11,922 nucleotides of DNA from positions 1 through 11,922 of the forward strand of contig CAIYQS010000126.1 in the NCBI GenBank assembly GCA_903928395.1. Direction: 5' to 3'. Source of the DNA: an uncultured Actinomycetes bacterium. Lineage in GTDB: Bacteria > Actinomycetota > Actinomycetes > Nanopelagicales > Nanopelagicaceae. The notes beneath the pieces are model-generated. The model saw only the letters and a list, made by a program, of their open reading frames with translations. It did no database searches and was not told the origin of the DNA. Every line of letters starts with the position of its first letter. Positions within the stretch are counted from its first letter, which is position 1. Below, piece after piece: positions 6,119 through 11,080 of this stretch. The position numbers and the translations under genes were made by a program.

Positions 6119-6571
6119 TTAGAACAATACAAAACCCCCGCGCATAAAACTGCGGGGGATTTGTTTTTGCAAGCTATAAGGTTTCTTAAAGAGATACAAC
6201 GCAAGCACCGCCATGTTAAACAAACCGAGGATCACATAGAGAAAGCCGGCGAATGCCAGATTGCCGGATTTCTTGGCGATGCTAAGCCCCAACTGCGAAA
6301 CATCACTTACCTCGCGGATCGCCCTGGTTAATGCTCTGCTGTCACTTATTGAAGAAAGCATTCCGCTTACGGAAAAAATACCGCCAGCGGCCACAAGGCC
6401 CACTGCAAATGCCTTGATGTCTAGCGGGGATTTGTAACTAAGTTTTCCAGTAGCCCCAAGCGCCAGAACGGCTGCTAGCAAGATAGTAGGAGCAAGTTGT
6501 GATGCGATTCTTTGCGACCGCTGCGCGTTCCAAATCGGGAGCAAGTCCTTTTCTCTGATCGCCAATGCCAA
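6119..6571 (-). CDS. unknown three-helix membrane protein
   Basis: A 150-residue protein not assigned to any family here. It has three hydrophobic segments: about residues 25-45 (LAPTILLAAVLALGATGKL), 53-71 (IKAFAVGLVAAGGIFSVSGML) and 105-127 (LAFAGFLYVILGLFNMAVLALY). Between the second and third is a charged loop with SDSRALTRAIREVSDVSQLG. The start is TTG at 6571, with GAGG 6 nt upstream; a second in-frame TTG at 6565 has AGGGG at similar spacing. The last 13 codons read straight through the bidirectional terminator at 6135-6168, so the hairpin encodes residues 138-146. It diverges from nfeD and converges on the MFS gene. The long open frame and clean helix pattern support a real gene, but rare TTG starts and no recognised homolog leave doubt. 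Confidence 0.6.
   Translation of the reverse strand: MALAIREKDLLPIWNAQRSQRIASQLAPTILLAAVLALGATGKLSYKSPLDIKAFAVGLVAAGGIFSVSGMLSSISDSRALTRAIREVSDVSQLGLSIAKKSGNLAFAGFLYVILGLFNMAVLALYLFKKPYSLQKQIPRSFMRGGFVLF
6135..6168. terminator. bidirectional Rho-independent terminator
   Basis: CCCCCGC (6135-6141) pairs with GCGGGGG (6152-6158), a perfect 7-bp GC stem around a 10-nt loop. It is followed on the plus strand by TTTGTTTTT (6160-6168). On the minus strand the same hairpin is followed by TTTTGTATTG. It starts 20 nt after the MFS stop codon. In the minus direction it lies within the last codons of the convergent membrane-protein gene. Confidence 0.88.
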
Positions 6572-6588
6572 CCCCTGCCTCTAGAGTA

Positions 6589-6617
6589 TTTACGTTACTT
6601 TAGTGCTACCTTATTAT
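6589..6617 (+). promoter_or_regulatory. nfeD-SPFH operon promoter
   Basis: TTTACG (6589-6594) and TATTAT (6612-6617) are separated by exactly 17 nt, the best sigma70-type promoter in the window. Transcription would begin near 6624, and the short leader carries the Shine-Dalgarno GAAGGGAAG (6622-6630) before the ATG at 6636. Confidence 0.6.
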
Positions 6618-6635
6618 GAACGAAGGGAAGTGGCT

Positions 6636-7073
6636 ATGCACGCTTGGACCTGGTTCGCAATTGCGGGAACGTGCGCGGTTCTAGAAGTGCTCAACCTCAG
6701 TTTGGTCTTTGCTTCCTTCGCTATCGGTGCAGTAGTGGCAGGAATTTCCCGGATTGTGGGAGCCAATGCGCCGACGCAGTGGATAGTTCTTGCAGTCGCC
6801 ACAGTATTAACGCTGCGACTCAAGCCAATACTTTCTAAATACATTTTTCGCAAGACCCCTCCCTCTGATACCGGAATTAACGCCCTGATTGGAAACAAGG
6901 CGGTCACGACTTCTGATGTCTCTGATTCCAGCGGAACAATTTCACTGAAGAACGAGACGTGGACTGCCAGGACAGATACGGGTGCAATCCCCGCTGGATC
7001 GGACGTCACCATCGTACGAATCGACGGCGCAGTAGCAATCGTTGTTCCCCGCATCGAATCCCAAATTAACTAG
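6636..7073 (+). CDS. NfeD family membrane protein
   Basis: A 145-residue short-form NfeD protein, partner of SPFH proteins in membrane quality control or microdomain organisation. Two or three helices occupy about residues 4-60 (AIAGTCAVLEVLNLSLVFASFAIGAVVAGI, then WIVLAVATVLTL). A C-terminal OB-fold domain covers about 78-140, with the typical GNKAVTTSDVS...GTISLKNETWTAR...IPAGSDVTIVRIDGAVAIV pattern. The frame is open from a GTG at 6603, but the ATG at 6636 with the Shine-Dalgarno GAAGGGAAG 5 nt upstream, behind a good promoter, is clearly the start. The SPFH gene follows after 31 nt with its own ribosome site; nfeD-SPFH operons are widespread. It lacks the ClpP-like protease domain of long NfeD proteins. 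Confidence 0.92.
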   Translation: MHAWTWFAIAGTCAVLEVLNLSLVFASFAIGAVVAGISRIVGANAPTQWIVLAVATVLTLRLKPILSKYIFRKTPPSDTGINALIGNKAVTTSDVSDSSGTISLKNETWTARTDTGAIPAGSDVTIVRIDGAVAIVVPRIESQIN

Positions 7074-7104
7074 TTATTCATCAGCAATTAAATAAGGAGA
7101 AAAA

Positions 7105-7971
7105 ATGGCGCTGCTCATCGCACTGGGAGTCATTGTCCTGCTAGCGATCCTAATTACCATGAGTTCTATTCGGATCATCCCCCAAGCCACTGCTGGGATT
7201 GTTGAGCGACTGGGCAAGTATCACAAAACCCTGGAGCCAGGTCTTAATTTGATCGTGCCCGGTATCGATCGAGTGCGCCCACTCGTTGACCTCCGTGAGA
7301 AAGTTGTTTCTTTCCCACCGCAGCCCGTCATCACAGAAGATAACTTGGTTGTTAGCATCGACACCGTAATTTATTTTCAAGTAACAAATCCCAAGTCAGC
7401 GACTTACGAAATTGAAAATTACATCCAAGGTATTGAGCAGCTAGTAGTAACAACGCTCCGTAACTCTGTCGGTGGTTTGGATCTAGAAAAAGCGCTCACT
7501 TCTCGTGATCACATCAACGCGATCTTGCGTGGCGTACTTGATGAAGCGACGAGCAAATGGGGAGTCCGCGTTAATCGCGTGGAAATCAAGGCGATTGAGC
7601 CACCTCCAAGTGTCCAGGAGTCAATGGAAAAGCAGATGCGCGCTGACCGCGATAAGCGTGCCGCTATTTTGACTGCTGAAGGAGAAAAGCAAAGTCAGAT
7701 TCTTCGAGCTGAAGGAAATCGGCAAGCCGATATTTTGCGCGCCGAGGGTGAAGCTCAAGCCCGTGTGATCAATGCCGAAGGTGAAGCGACAGCTATCGCC
7801 AAGGTCTTTGATGCCATCCATGCAGCCAACCCTGATGAGAAAGTCTTGGCATACAAATACCTAGAGCAACTTCCCATCATCGCTAATGGATCCGCGAGCA
7901 AACTCTGGATTATTCCAGCCGAACTTTCGGGTGCCGCCGCTTCGATTATTAAGGCTTTTAGACCGCAATAA
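7105..7971 (+). CDS. SPFH domain / stomatin-like protein (band 7)
   Basis: A 288-residue membrane-anchored oligomeric scaffold protein of the stomatin/QmcA group. An N-terminal helix (residues 1-22) anchors it. The SPFH domain runs about 23-180, with IIPQATAGIVERLGKYHKTLEPGLN, ITEDNLVVSIDTVIYFQV and a WGVRVNRVEIKAIEPP segment. A long helical region (about 180-235) contains four 11-residue repeats of type ILRAEGEAQAR, expected to form the coiled wall of the oligomer. The hydrophobic, Ala-rich C-terminus (AAASIIKAF) is typical. A perfect Shine-Dalgarno AAGGAG (7094-7099) precedes the ATG by 5 nt. It follows nfeD in an operon; such pairs are linked to membrane fluidity and protein turnover. The stop lies 1 nt from the stop of the convergent toxin-like gene. 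Confidence 0.95.
   Translation: MALLIALGVIVLLAILITMSSIRIIPQATAGIVERLGKYHKTLEPGLNLIVPGIDRVRPLVDLREKVVSFPPQPVITEDNLVVSIDTVIYFQVTNPKSATYEIENYIQGIEQLVVTTLRNSVGGLDLEKALTSRDHINAILRGVLDEATSKWGVRVNRVEIKAIEPPPSVQESMEKQMRADRDKRAAILTAEGEKQSQILRAEGNRQADILRAEGEAQARVINAEGEATAIAKVFDAIHAANPDEKVLAYKYLEQLPIIANGSASKLWIIPAELSGAAASIIKAFRPQ
7666..7797 (+). repeat. four 33-bp coding repeats (11-residue motif) in the SPFH coiled coil
   Basis: Residues 188-231 of the SPFH protein form four tandem 11-mers: ILTAEGEKQSQ, ILRAEGNRQAD, ILRAEGEAQAR, VINAEGEATAI. The AEG core is invariant. An 11-residue period is the right-handed coiled-coil register known in stomatins, so this is a family trait. The DNA copies have diverged at synonymous sites. 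Confidence 0.8.
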
Positions 7972-7972
7972 T

Positions 7973-8398
7973 CTAAGCGCCGCCTCTAGCAAGCCATTCA
8001 TTCCAAATATTCACTGCATCGCGCTGAGAAATACCGGCTAAGTCTGCTGGACTCATTCCGACTTTCGTCATTAAGTTTCTCGCTAGTTTTGCGTCAATGC
8101 CTTCATGCTCTGGAGTGGGAGTTGGCATCGGTCGGCGTGGCTTTAAACCTTTATCGACCGCAGCCCAAAATTGGTCTTCATCGATGCGCAATTGATCACG
8201 AAGTACTGCGCTAAATAATTCATGCGAATATATCTGATCACTGCCATGAGAAACTCTTGTATATAAACGATCCCCGGTCGGAGTTGTAAAAACATACCGA
8301 TGGTGATCCCCTTTTTTCTTACGGGACTGCTTATCTTTATCTTCCCAACCTTCGACCTCAACGAATCGTTTGAGTTCCTTATAAGTGGGTAACCTCAT
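7973..8398 (-). CDS. HicA-like toxin candidate with C-terminal extension
   Basis: A 141-residue protein resembling actinobacterial proteins annotated as cytotoxic translational repressor of toxin-antitoxin stability system. The N-terminal part (residues 3-72) is HicA-like: LKRFVEVEGWE, then a basic run and GDHHRYVF (30-37), where HicA toxins carry GSHH with the catalytic His, then a strand TGDRLYTRVSHG with His51. HicA proteins are small mRNA-cleaving RNases. Usual HicA length is 60-80 residues; here a Pro-rich linker (87-96) joins a second helical piece (about 101-141) containing LARNLMTKVGMSPADLAGIS. The ATG at 8398 overlaps the antitoxin stop by 4 nt (ATGA). Antitoxin first, toxin second is typical of Phd/Doc-like modules and is found in some HicBA loci. 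Toxicity is inferred, not shown. Confidence 0.72.
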   Translation of the reverse strand: MRLPTYKELKRFVEVEGWEDKDKQSRKKKGDHHRYVFTTPTGDRLYTRVSHGSDQIYSHELFSAVLRDQLRIDEDQFWAAVDKGLKPRRPMPTPTPEHEGIDAKLARNLMTKVGMSPADLAGISQRDAVNIWNEWLARGGA

Positions 8399-8820
8399 TC
8401 CTCATTGCCAAAGAGAAGATGGTGAAGTTCCTCGTTCTCACTGAGGCGCACCAACGCTGGGATGGCCCAACCCTTTTGGTGATTTGGATAATCTTTCAGA
8501 TCTTCCATCCAAGTCTGGGCATAATCTTGTAGCGCTTCGATCAATGCGTTTTCTGCATCGGACAAGGAATTGCCCTGGGAACTGACCGGCAAATTTTCCA
8601 ACCAAATGCTTACTTGGCCTTCCTTGGAAAAAAGAACTTTAGGATCGAACGTGCATTGCGATCGAAGAAGACTTTTTAGGTCATCCTTACGAATCACCGT
8701 GACCGGAGCTTCATTTTCCCGAGTGATATCAACGGGGAGGTGCCGACTGACGGTGTCATATATGTCGGCAATAGCGGCACGCGCATCAGTAATCTTTGTA
8801 TACGTGAGGGTCTGGGTCAT
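8395..8820 (-). CDS. Phd/YefM-type antitoxin with HicB-like C-terminus
   Basis: A 141-residue partner of the downstream toxin-like protein. Residues 1-52 follow the Phd/YefM DNA-binding pattern: LTYTKITDARAAIADIYDTV, PVDITRENEAPVTVIRKDDLKSLL. Residues about 58-104 have a strand, FSKEGQVSIWLENLP, then QGNSLSDAENALIEALQDYAQTW. The strand, Gly, and helix-with-EAL..Y order recalls the partial RNase H fold of HicB antitoxins. The tail (to 141) is acidic and Glu-rich. The frame is open from 8856, but that codon lies inside the upstream dyad. The ATG at 8820 sits 7 nt after a TACTCT box with no Shine-Dalgarno, so a leaderless start there is chosen. The Phd part probably binds the 35-bp dyad just upstream for autoregulation. 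The Phd call is fairly firm; the HicB likeness is a judgement by eye. Confidence 0.75.
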   Translation of the reverse strand: MTQTLTYTKITDARAAIADIYDTVSRHLPVDITRENEAPVTVIRKDDLKSLLRSQCTFDPKVLFSKEGQVSIWLENLPVSSQGNSLSDAENALIEALQDYAQTWMEDLKDYPNHQKGWAIPALVRLSENEELHHLLFGNEE

Positions 8821-8827
8821 AGGCCAA

Positions 8828-8856
8828 AGAGTACCAAGCGTACAATCTGTACGCAA
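8828..8856 (-). promoter_or_regulatory. toxin-antitoxin promoter, within the operator
   Basis: On the minus strand TTGCGT (8851-8856) and TACTCT (8828-8833) are 17 nt apart. TACTCT ends 7 nt before the ATG at 8820. Each hexamer matches the consensus at only 3 positions, so the call leans on spacing, position and overlap with the dyad. Confidence 0.42.
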
Positions 8857-8863
8857 CGTACTC
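8829..8863. promoter_or_regulatory. 35-bp operator dyad of the toxin-antitoxin pair
   Basis: Outer arms GAGTAC (8829-8834) and GTACTC (8858-8863) and inner arms GCGTACA (8838-8844) and TGTACGC (8848-8854) are perfectly inverted, with 3-nt unmatched gaps and a 3-nt centre. GTAC occurs at 8831, 8840, 8849 and 8858, every 9 bp. The dyad ends 8 nt before the antitoxin ATG and covers its promoter, as expected for an autoregulated module. Confidence 0.75.
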
Positions 8864-8865
8864 TC

Positions 8866-8885
8866 TGGCTTTCTGGATTAAGCCA
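8866..8885. other. small hairpin after the alcohol dehydrogenase gene
   Basis: TGGCTT (8866-8871) and AAGCCA (8880-8885) form a 6-bp stem around 8 nt, 14 nt beyond the dehydrogenase stop and just upstream of the operator dyad. There is no T-tract in the minus direction, so it is at best a weak pause or termination signal; transcripts may continue into the toxin-antitoxin genes. Confidence 0.28.
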
Positions 8886-8898
8886 ACTTGATTTAAAG

Positions 8899-9945
8899 CT
8901 AAGGAATGATGACCGCACGACCCCGCACAGTCCCTGCGACCAAGTCGACGTAGGCTTCTGCGGAATCCGCTAGCGAATACCTGGTGTGCTCGGCGCGGAT
9001 TAGCCCACGGCTGGCTAGGTTGAGGACTTCGACTAGTTCAGGCTTGCTTCCCCAGTACGTAGTCTGCAAACTGACTTCATATCCCTGCGAGAAGAACGAA
9101 AATGGCACTGCGCCACCGGCAATTCCGACCAAAGTTATGTCACCTAATGTTCTGGCAGCTTCCTGCGCCATCTTGAGCGTTGCTTCTGCCCCAACAAAAT
9201 CAAGAACAACGTCGGCACCAAGCCCGTGAGTTAACTCTTTGATGGTTGCGGCAGTCTTCTCGTTGGACTCCAACGTGTCATCTGCGCCGACTTCCAGCGC
9301 TAAAGCTAGCGCCATCGGTTTAACATCAACTGCAATTACTCGGGCAGCTGTAGTTGCCTTAATGATCTGAATCGCCATGTGCCCCAGTCCGCCTACTCCG
9401 ATGACGACGACAGTGGATTCGGGTCCCATCTTTGCCAAAGACCGACGAACCGCGTGATACGGAGTCAACCCAGCGTCAGTCAATGGAGCTGCAACCGATG
9501 GATCAAGATTATGTGGCAACGGAATCAAGAATCTTTCTGACGGAACCAGCATGTAATCCGCGATACCACCATCAAGTCCTAGACCCCCGCCACCTCCAGG
9601 TATTGGCGCTGCCGCAGGATTTTCACAGAGTGTTTCAATTCCTAACTGGCAACGCGAGCATTTTCCGCAACCCCATGGTCCGTAGACGGCTACAGCATCG
9701 CCTTCCTTAACACCCGTAACCCCAACCCCCACTGATTCGACCCAGCCCGCATTTTCGTGGCCAAGAGTGAAAGGAGGACTCCACGGAAGGAGACCTGCTT
9801 CAAAATCATGCATCAAATGTAAATCTGAGTGGCATGCACCAGCGCCGCCAATTTTAATTACAACCTGACCAGGACCTGGAGTTGGTTTAGGAACTTCGAC
9901 GAGTTCTGGCTCTGATTTCCAATTCATTAAACGTAATGCGCGCAT
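8899..9945 (-). CDS. zinc-dependent NAD alcohol dehydrogenase, ADH-A-like
   Basis: A medium-chain alcohol dehydrogenase of 348 residues, the usual length. Catalytic zinc ligands are Cys38 (GACHSD), His63 (GHEN) and probably Asp157 (PLTDAGLTPY). Structural zinc ligands are Cys93, Cys96, Cys99 and Cys107. The Rossmann motif GVGGLG is at 183-188. An Asp ends the next strand (VIAVDVKP), which favours NAD over NADP. The VYGPWGCGKC and PLTDAGLTPYHA segments strongly resemble Rhodococcus ruber ADH-A, which oxidises secondary alcohols; the substrate here is unproven. The frame stays open to 10038, but the ATG at 9945 has the Shine-Dalgarno AAGGA 7 nt upstream and gives the normal N-terminus MRALRL. 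It diverges from a PfkB kinase gene, so the 129-bp gap carries both promoters. Confidence 0.93.
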   Translation of the reverse strand: MRALRLMNWKSEPELVEVPKPTPGPGQVVIKIGGAGACHSDLHLMHDFEAGLLPWSPPFTLGHENAGWVESVGVGVTGVKEGDAVAVYGPWGCGKCSRCQLGIETLCENPAAAPIPGGGGGLGLDGGIADYMLVPSERFLIPLPHNLDPSVAAPLTDAGLTPYHAVRRSLAKMGPESTVVVIGVGGLGHMAIQIIKATTAARVIAVDVKPMALALALEVGADDTLESNEKTAATIKELTHGLGADVVLDFVGAEATLKMAQEAARTLGDITLVGIAGGAVPFSFFSQGYEVSLQTTYWGSKPELVEVLNLASRGLIRAEHTRYSLADSAEAYVDLVAGTVRGRAVIIP

Positions 9946-9987
9946 TTTAAAATCCTTAGTGAGAGACGTCACTCGTCCTCTAAATTC

Positions 9988-9993
9988 ATTATC
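9988..9993 (-). promoter_or_regulatory. possible -10 box of the alcohol dehydrogenase gene
   Basis: On the minus strand GATAAT lies about 43 nt before the ATG at 9945 and leaves room for a leader with the Shine-Dalgarno AAGGA (9953-9957). No good -35 is seen; the 8-bp palindrome GTGCGCAC (10009-10016) lies where it would be. Confidence 0.35.
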
Positions 9994-10026
9994 TACCTTC
10001 CATAACAAGTGCGCACCGGCAAAGTT

Positions 10027-10040
10027 GAGTGGCCCCACTC
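10027..10040. promoter_or_regulatory. 14-bp dyad, candidate operator for the kinase-aldolase operon
   Basis: GAGTGG (10027-10032) and CCACTC (10035-10040) are perfect inverted arms around CC, too close to form an RNA hairpin of this length and so more likely a protein site. If transcription starts at the PfkB ATG, the dyad covers positions -48 to -35. A second GAGTG half site, on the minus strand, occurs near 9970-9974. Confidence 0.38.
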
Positions 10041-10062
10041 TTTAGAAAAAAATACAGAGGTA

Positions 10063-10068
10063 TACATT
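10063..10068 (+). promoter_or_regulatory. -10 box of leaderless promoter for the PfkB kinase
   Basis: TACATT ends 6 nt before the ATG at 10075. The only purine-rich stretch upstream (AGAGG, 10056-10060) is 14 nt from the start, too far for an efficient Shine-Dalgarno. An overlapping TATACA (10061-10066) is an alternative. Confidence 0.38.
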
Positions 10069-10074
10069 AGATAC

Positions 10075-11049
10075 ATGCTAATCCTCAACCCAAACCCTTG
10101 TTTTTCAAGGACTTTGAAGCTTGCACACTTTGAGCGAGGTGCCGTTATGCGCGCGCCGTCAGCGGAAGTTCGCGCCGGCGGAAAAGGAATTGATGCAGCA
10201 AGAGTTGGTAAAAGTCTTCAGCGACGCTCTCCACTCCTAATATTTATCGGCGATGTCGATGGCGATCAGTACTCACAGCTTTTAATAGATGAAGGAGTTG
10301 ACTTCAAGAGCTCCAGATATAAAGGAGCTATTCGAGTAGCAACTATGTATCATGAAATTGGTTCCGGTGTAACAACGATCGTCAACGAAGAGGGACCGTC
10401 GATTGTTCAATCAGAGTGGGACGGTTATCTTGCAGAAATTCAACGCGAAATTAATCCCGGAGAAATTGTCGCAAGCATGGGCAGCTTCCCACATGGAGTA
10501 ACTGAAGAGAATCTCGCAGAACTTATTGAATTGGTTCACAAAAATAATTCACTCATCTTCTTTGATACCGCACCACACTTTTTATTGTGGGCTCTTAATC
10601 ATGGGGCCGATATCGTTTCGCCTAATTTGGATGAGGCAGAAGCAGTAATCAAAGGTGATGCCGAAGACCTCTTTAGAGGTGAATCCACCAATGCTCGCTC
10701 GCGAGCCGAATCTGCGGCGCTGGCCTTGTGCGCTATGGGAGCCAAAGTTGCAATTGTTCACGCTGGAGCGACTGGTTGCGCTCTTGCCTACGCAGGAAAA
10801 ACAATTTTTGTACCTCAAATCCAGGTACAGGTTAAAAGCACCGTTGGGGCTGGTGACTCCCTTGCCGCGGGATTTATCCTCAAGAGTGAAGAGCAGGGAT
10901 TTGTTACCGATCTTGATTCGATGGATTGGAAGTTGTCGCTCCAATATGGCTCCGCCACAGCTGCCGCCGCATGCGAAATGGGTCGTTCCGGTGATGTGGA
11001 TCCAAGCAGAGTTGAACAACTATTTACAGAATTAATGAACCTAGGCTGA
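10075..11049 (+). CDS. PfkB family sugar-phosphate kinase (1-phosphofructokinase/Pfk-2 type)
   Basis: A 324-residue cytoplasmic kinase of the PfkB branch that phosphorylates fructose 1-phosphate, fructose 6-phosphate or tagatose 6-phosphate. The first strand MLILNPNP, the AGGKG motif (34-38), PNLDEAE (183-189) and the catalytic GAGD (258-261, base Asp261) identify the family. Two substrate-site positions look changed: where relatives have NPA(L/I)D, this one has NPCFS (Ser11 in place of Asp), and GGKGIN-VAR reads GGKGIDAAR (Asp40 in place of Asn). The frame is open from 10009, but the ATG at 10075 places the first strand correctly and follows a TACATT box by 6 nt. A class I aldolase follows after 31 nt, so the product is probably a ketose 1,6-bisphosphate that the aldolase cleaves. 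The exact substrate is open. Confidence 0.88.
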   Translation: MLILNPNPCFSRTLKLAHFERGAVMRAPSAEVRAGGKGIDAARVGKSLQRRSPLLIFIGDVDGDQYSQLLIDEGVDFKSSRYKGAIRVATMYHEIGSGVTTIVNEEGPSIVQSEWDGYLAEIQREINPGEIVASMGSFPHGVTEENLAELIELVHKNNSLIFFDTAPHFLLWALNHGADIVSPNLDEAEAVIKGDAEDLFRGESTNARSRAESAALALCAMGAKVAIVHAGATGCALAYAGKTIFVPQIQVQVKSTVGAGDSLAAGFILKSEEQGFVTDLDSMDWKLSLQYGSATAAAACEMGRSGDVDPSRVEQLFTELMNLG

Positions 11050-11080
11050 CCCGAAAGCGAATAGAAAGTAGGGGCAAAAA

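Noticed and set aside
6614..7054. 146-codon minus-strand open frame opposite nfeD
   Set aside because: Its low-complexity Thr/Ala/Val composition mirrors the nfeD codons on the other strand; nfeD itself has a promoter, ribosome site and domain match.
7666..7797. 33-bp tandem repeats in the SPFH gene as a novel repeat expansion
   Set aside because: The 11-residue AEG repeats are a known trait of stomatin-like proteins, and the DNA copies are diverged at synonymous sites, so recent expansion is not supported.
8821..8856. Upstream in-frame start at 8856 for the antitoxin
   Set aside because: It would place 12 extra codons within the operator dyad, and the added residues do not resemble a Phd N-terminus, whereas the ATG at 8820 does and has a TACTCT box 7 nt upstream.
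8866..8885. Hairpin after the alcohol dehydrogenase gene as a Rho-independent terminator
   Set aside because: The stem is only 6 bp and the minus strand continues with GAGAGTA rather than a T-tract, so termination is not supported; it is listed only as a small hairpin.
9946..10038. N-terminal extension of the alcohol dehydrogenase from a GTG at 10038
   Set aside because: It adds 31 residues not found in the family; the ATG at 9945 has a Shine-Dalgarno and gives the normal length.
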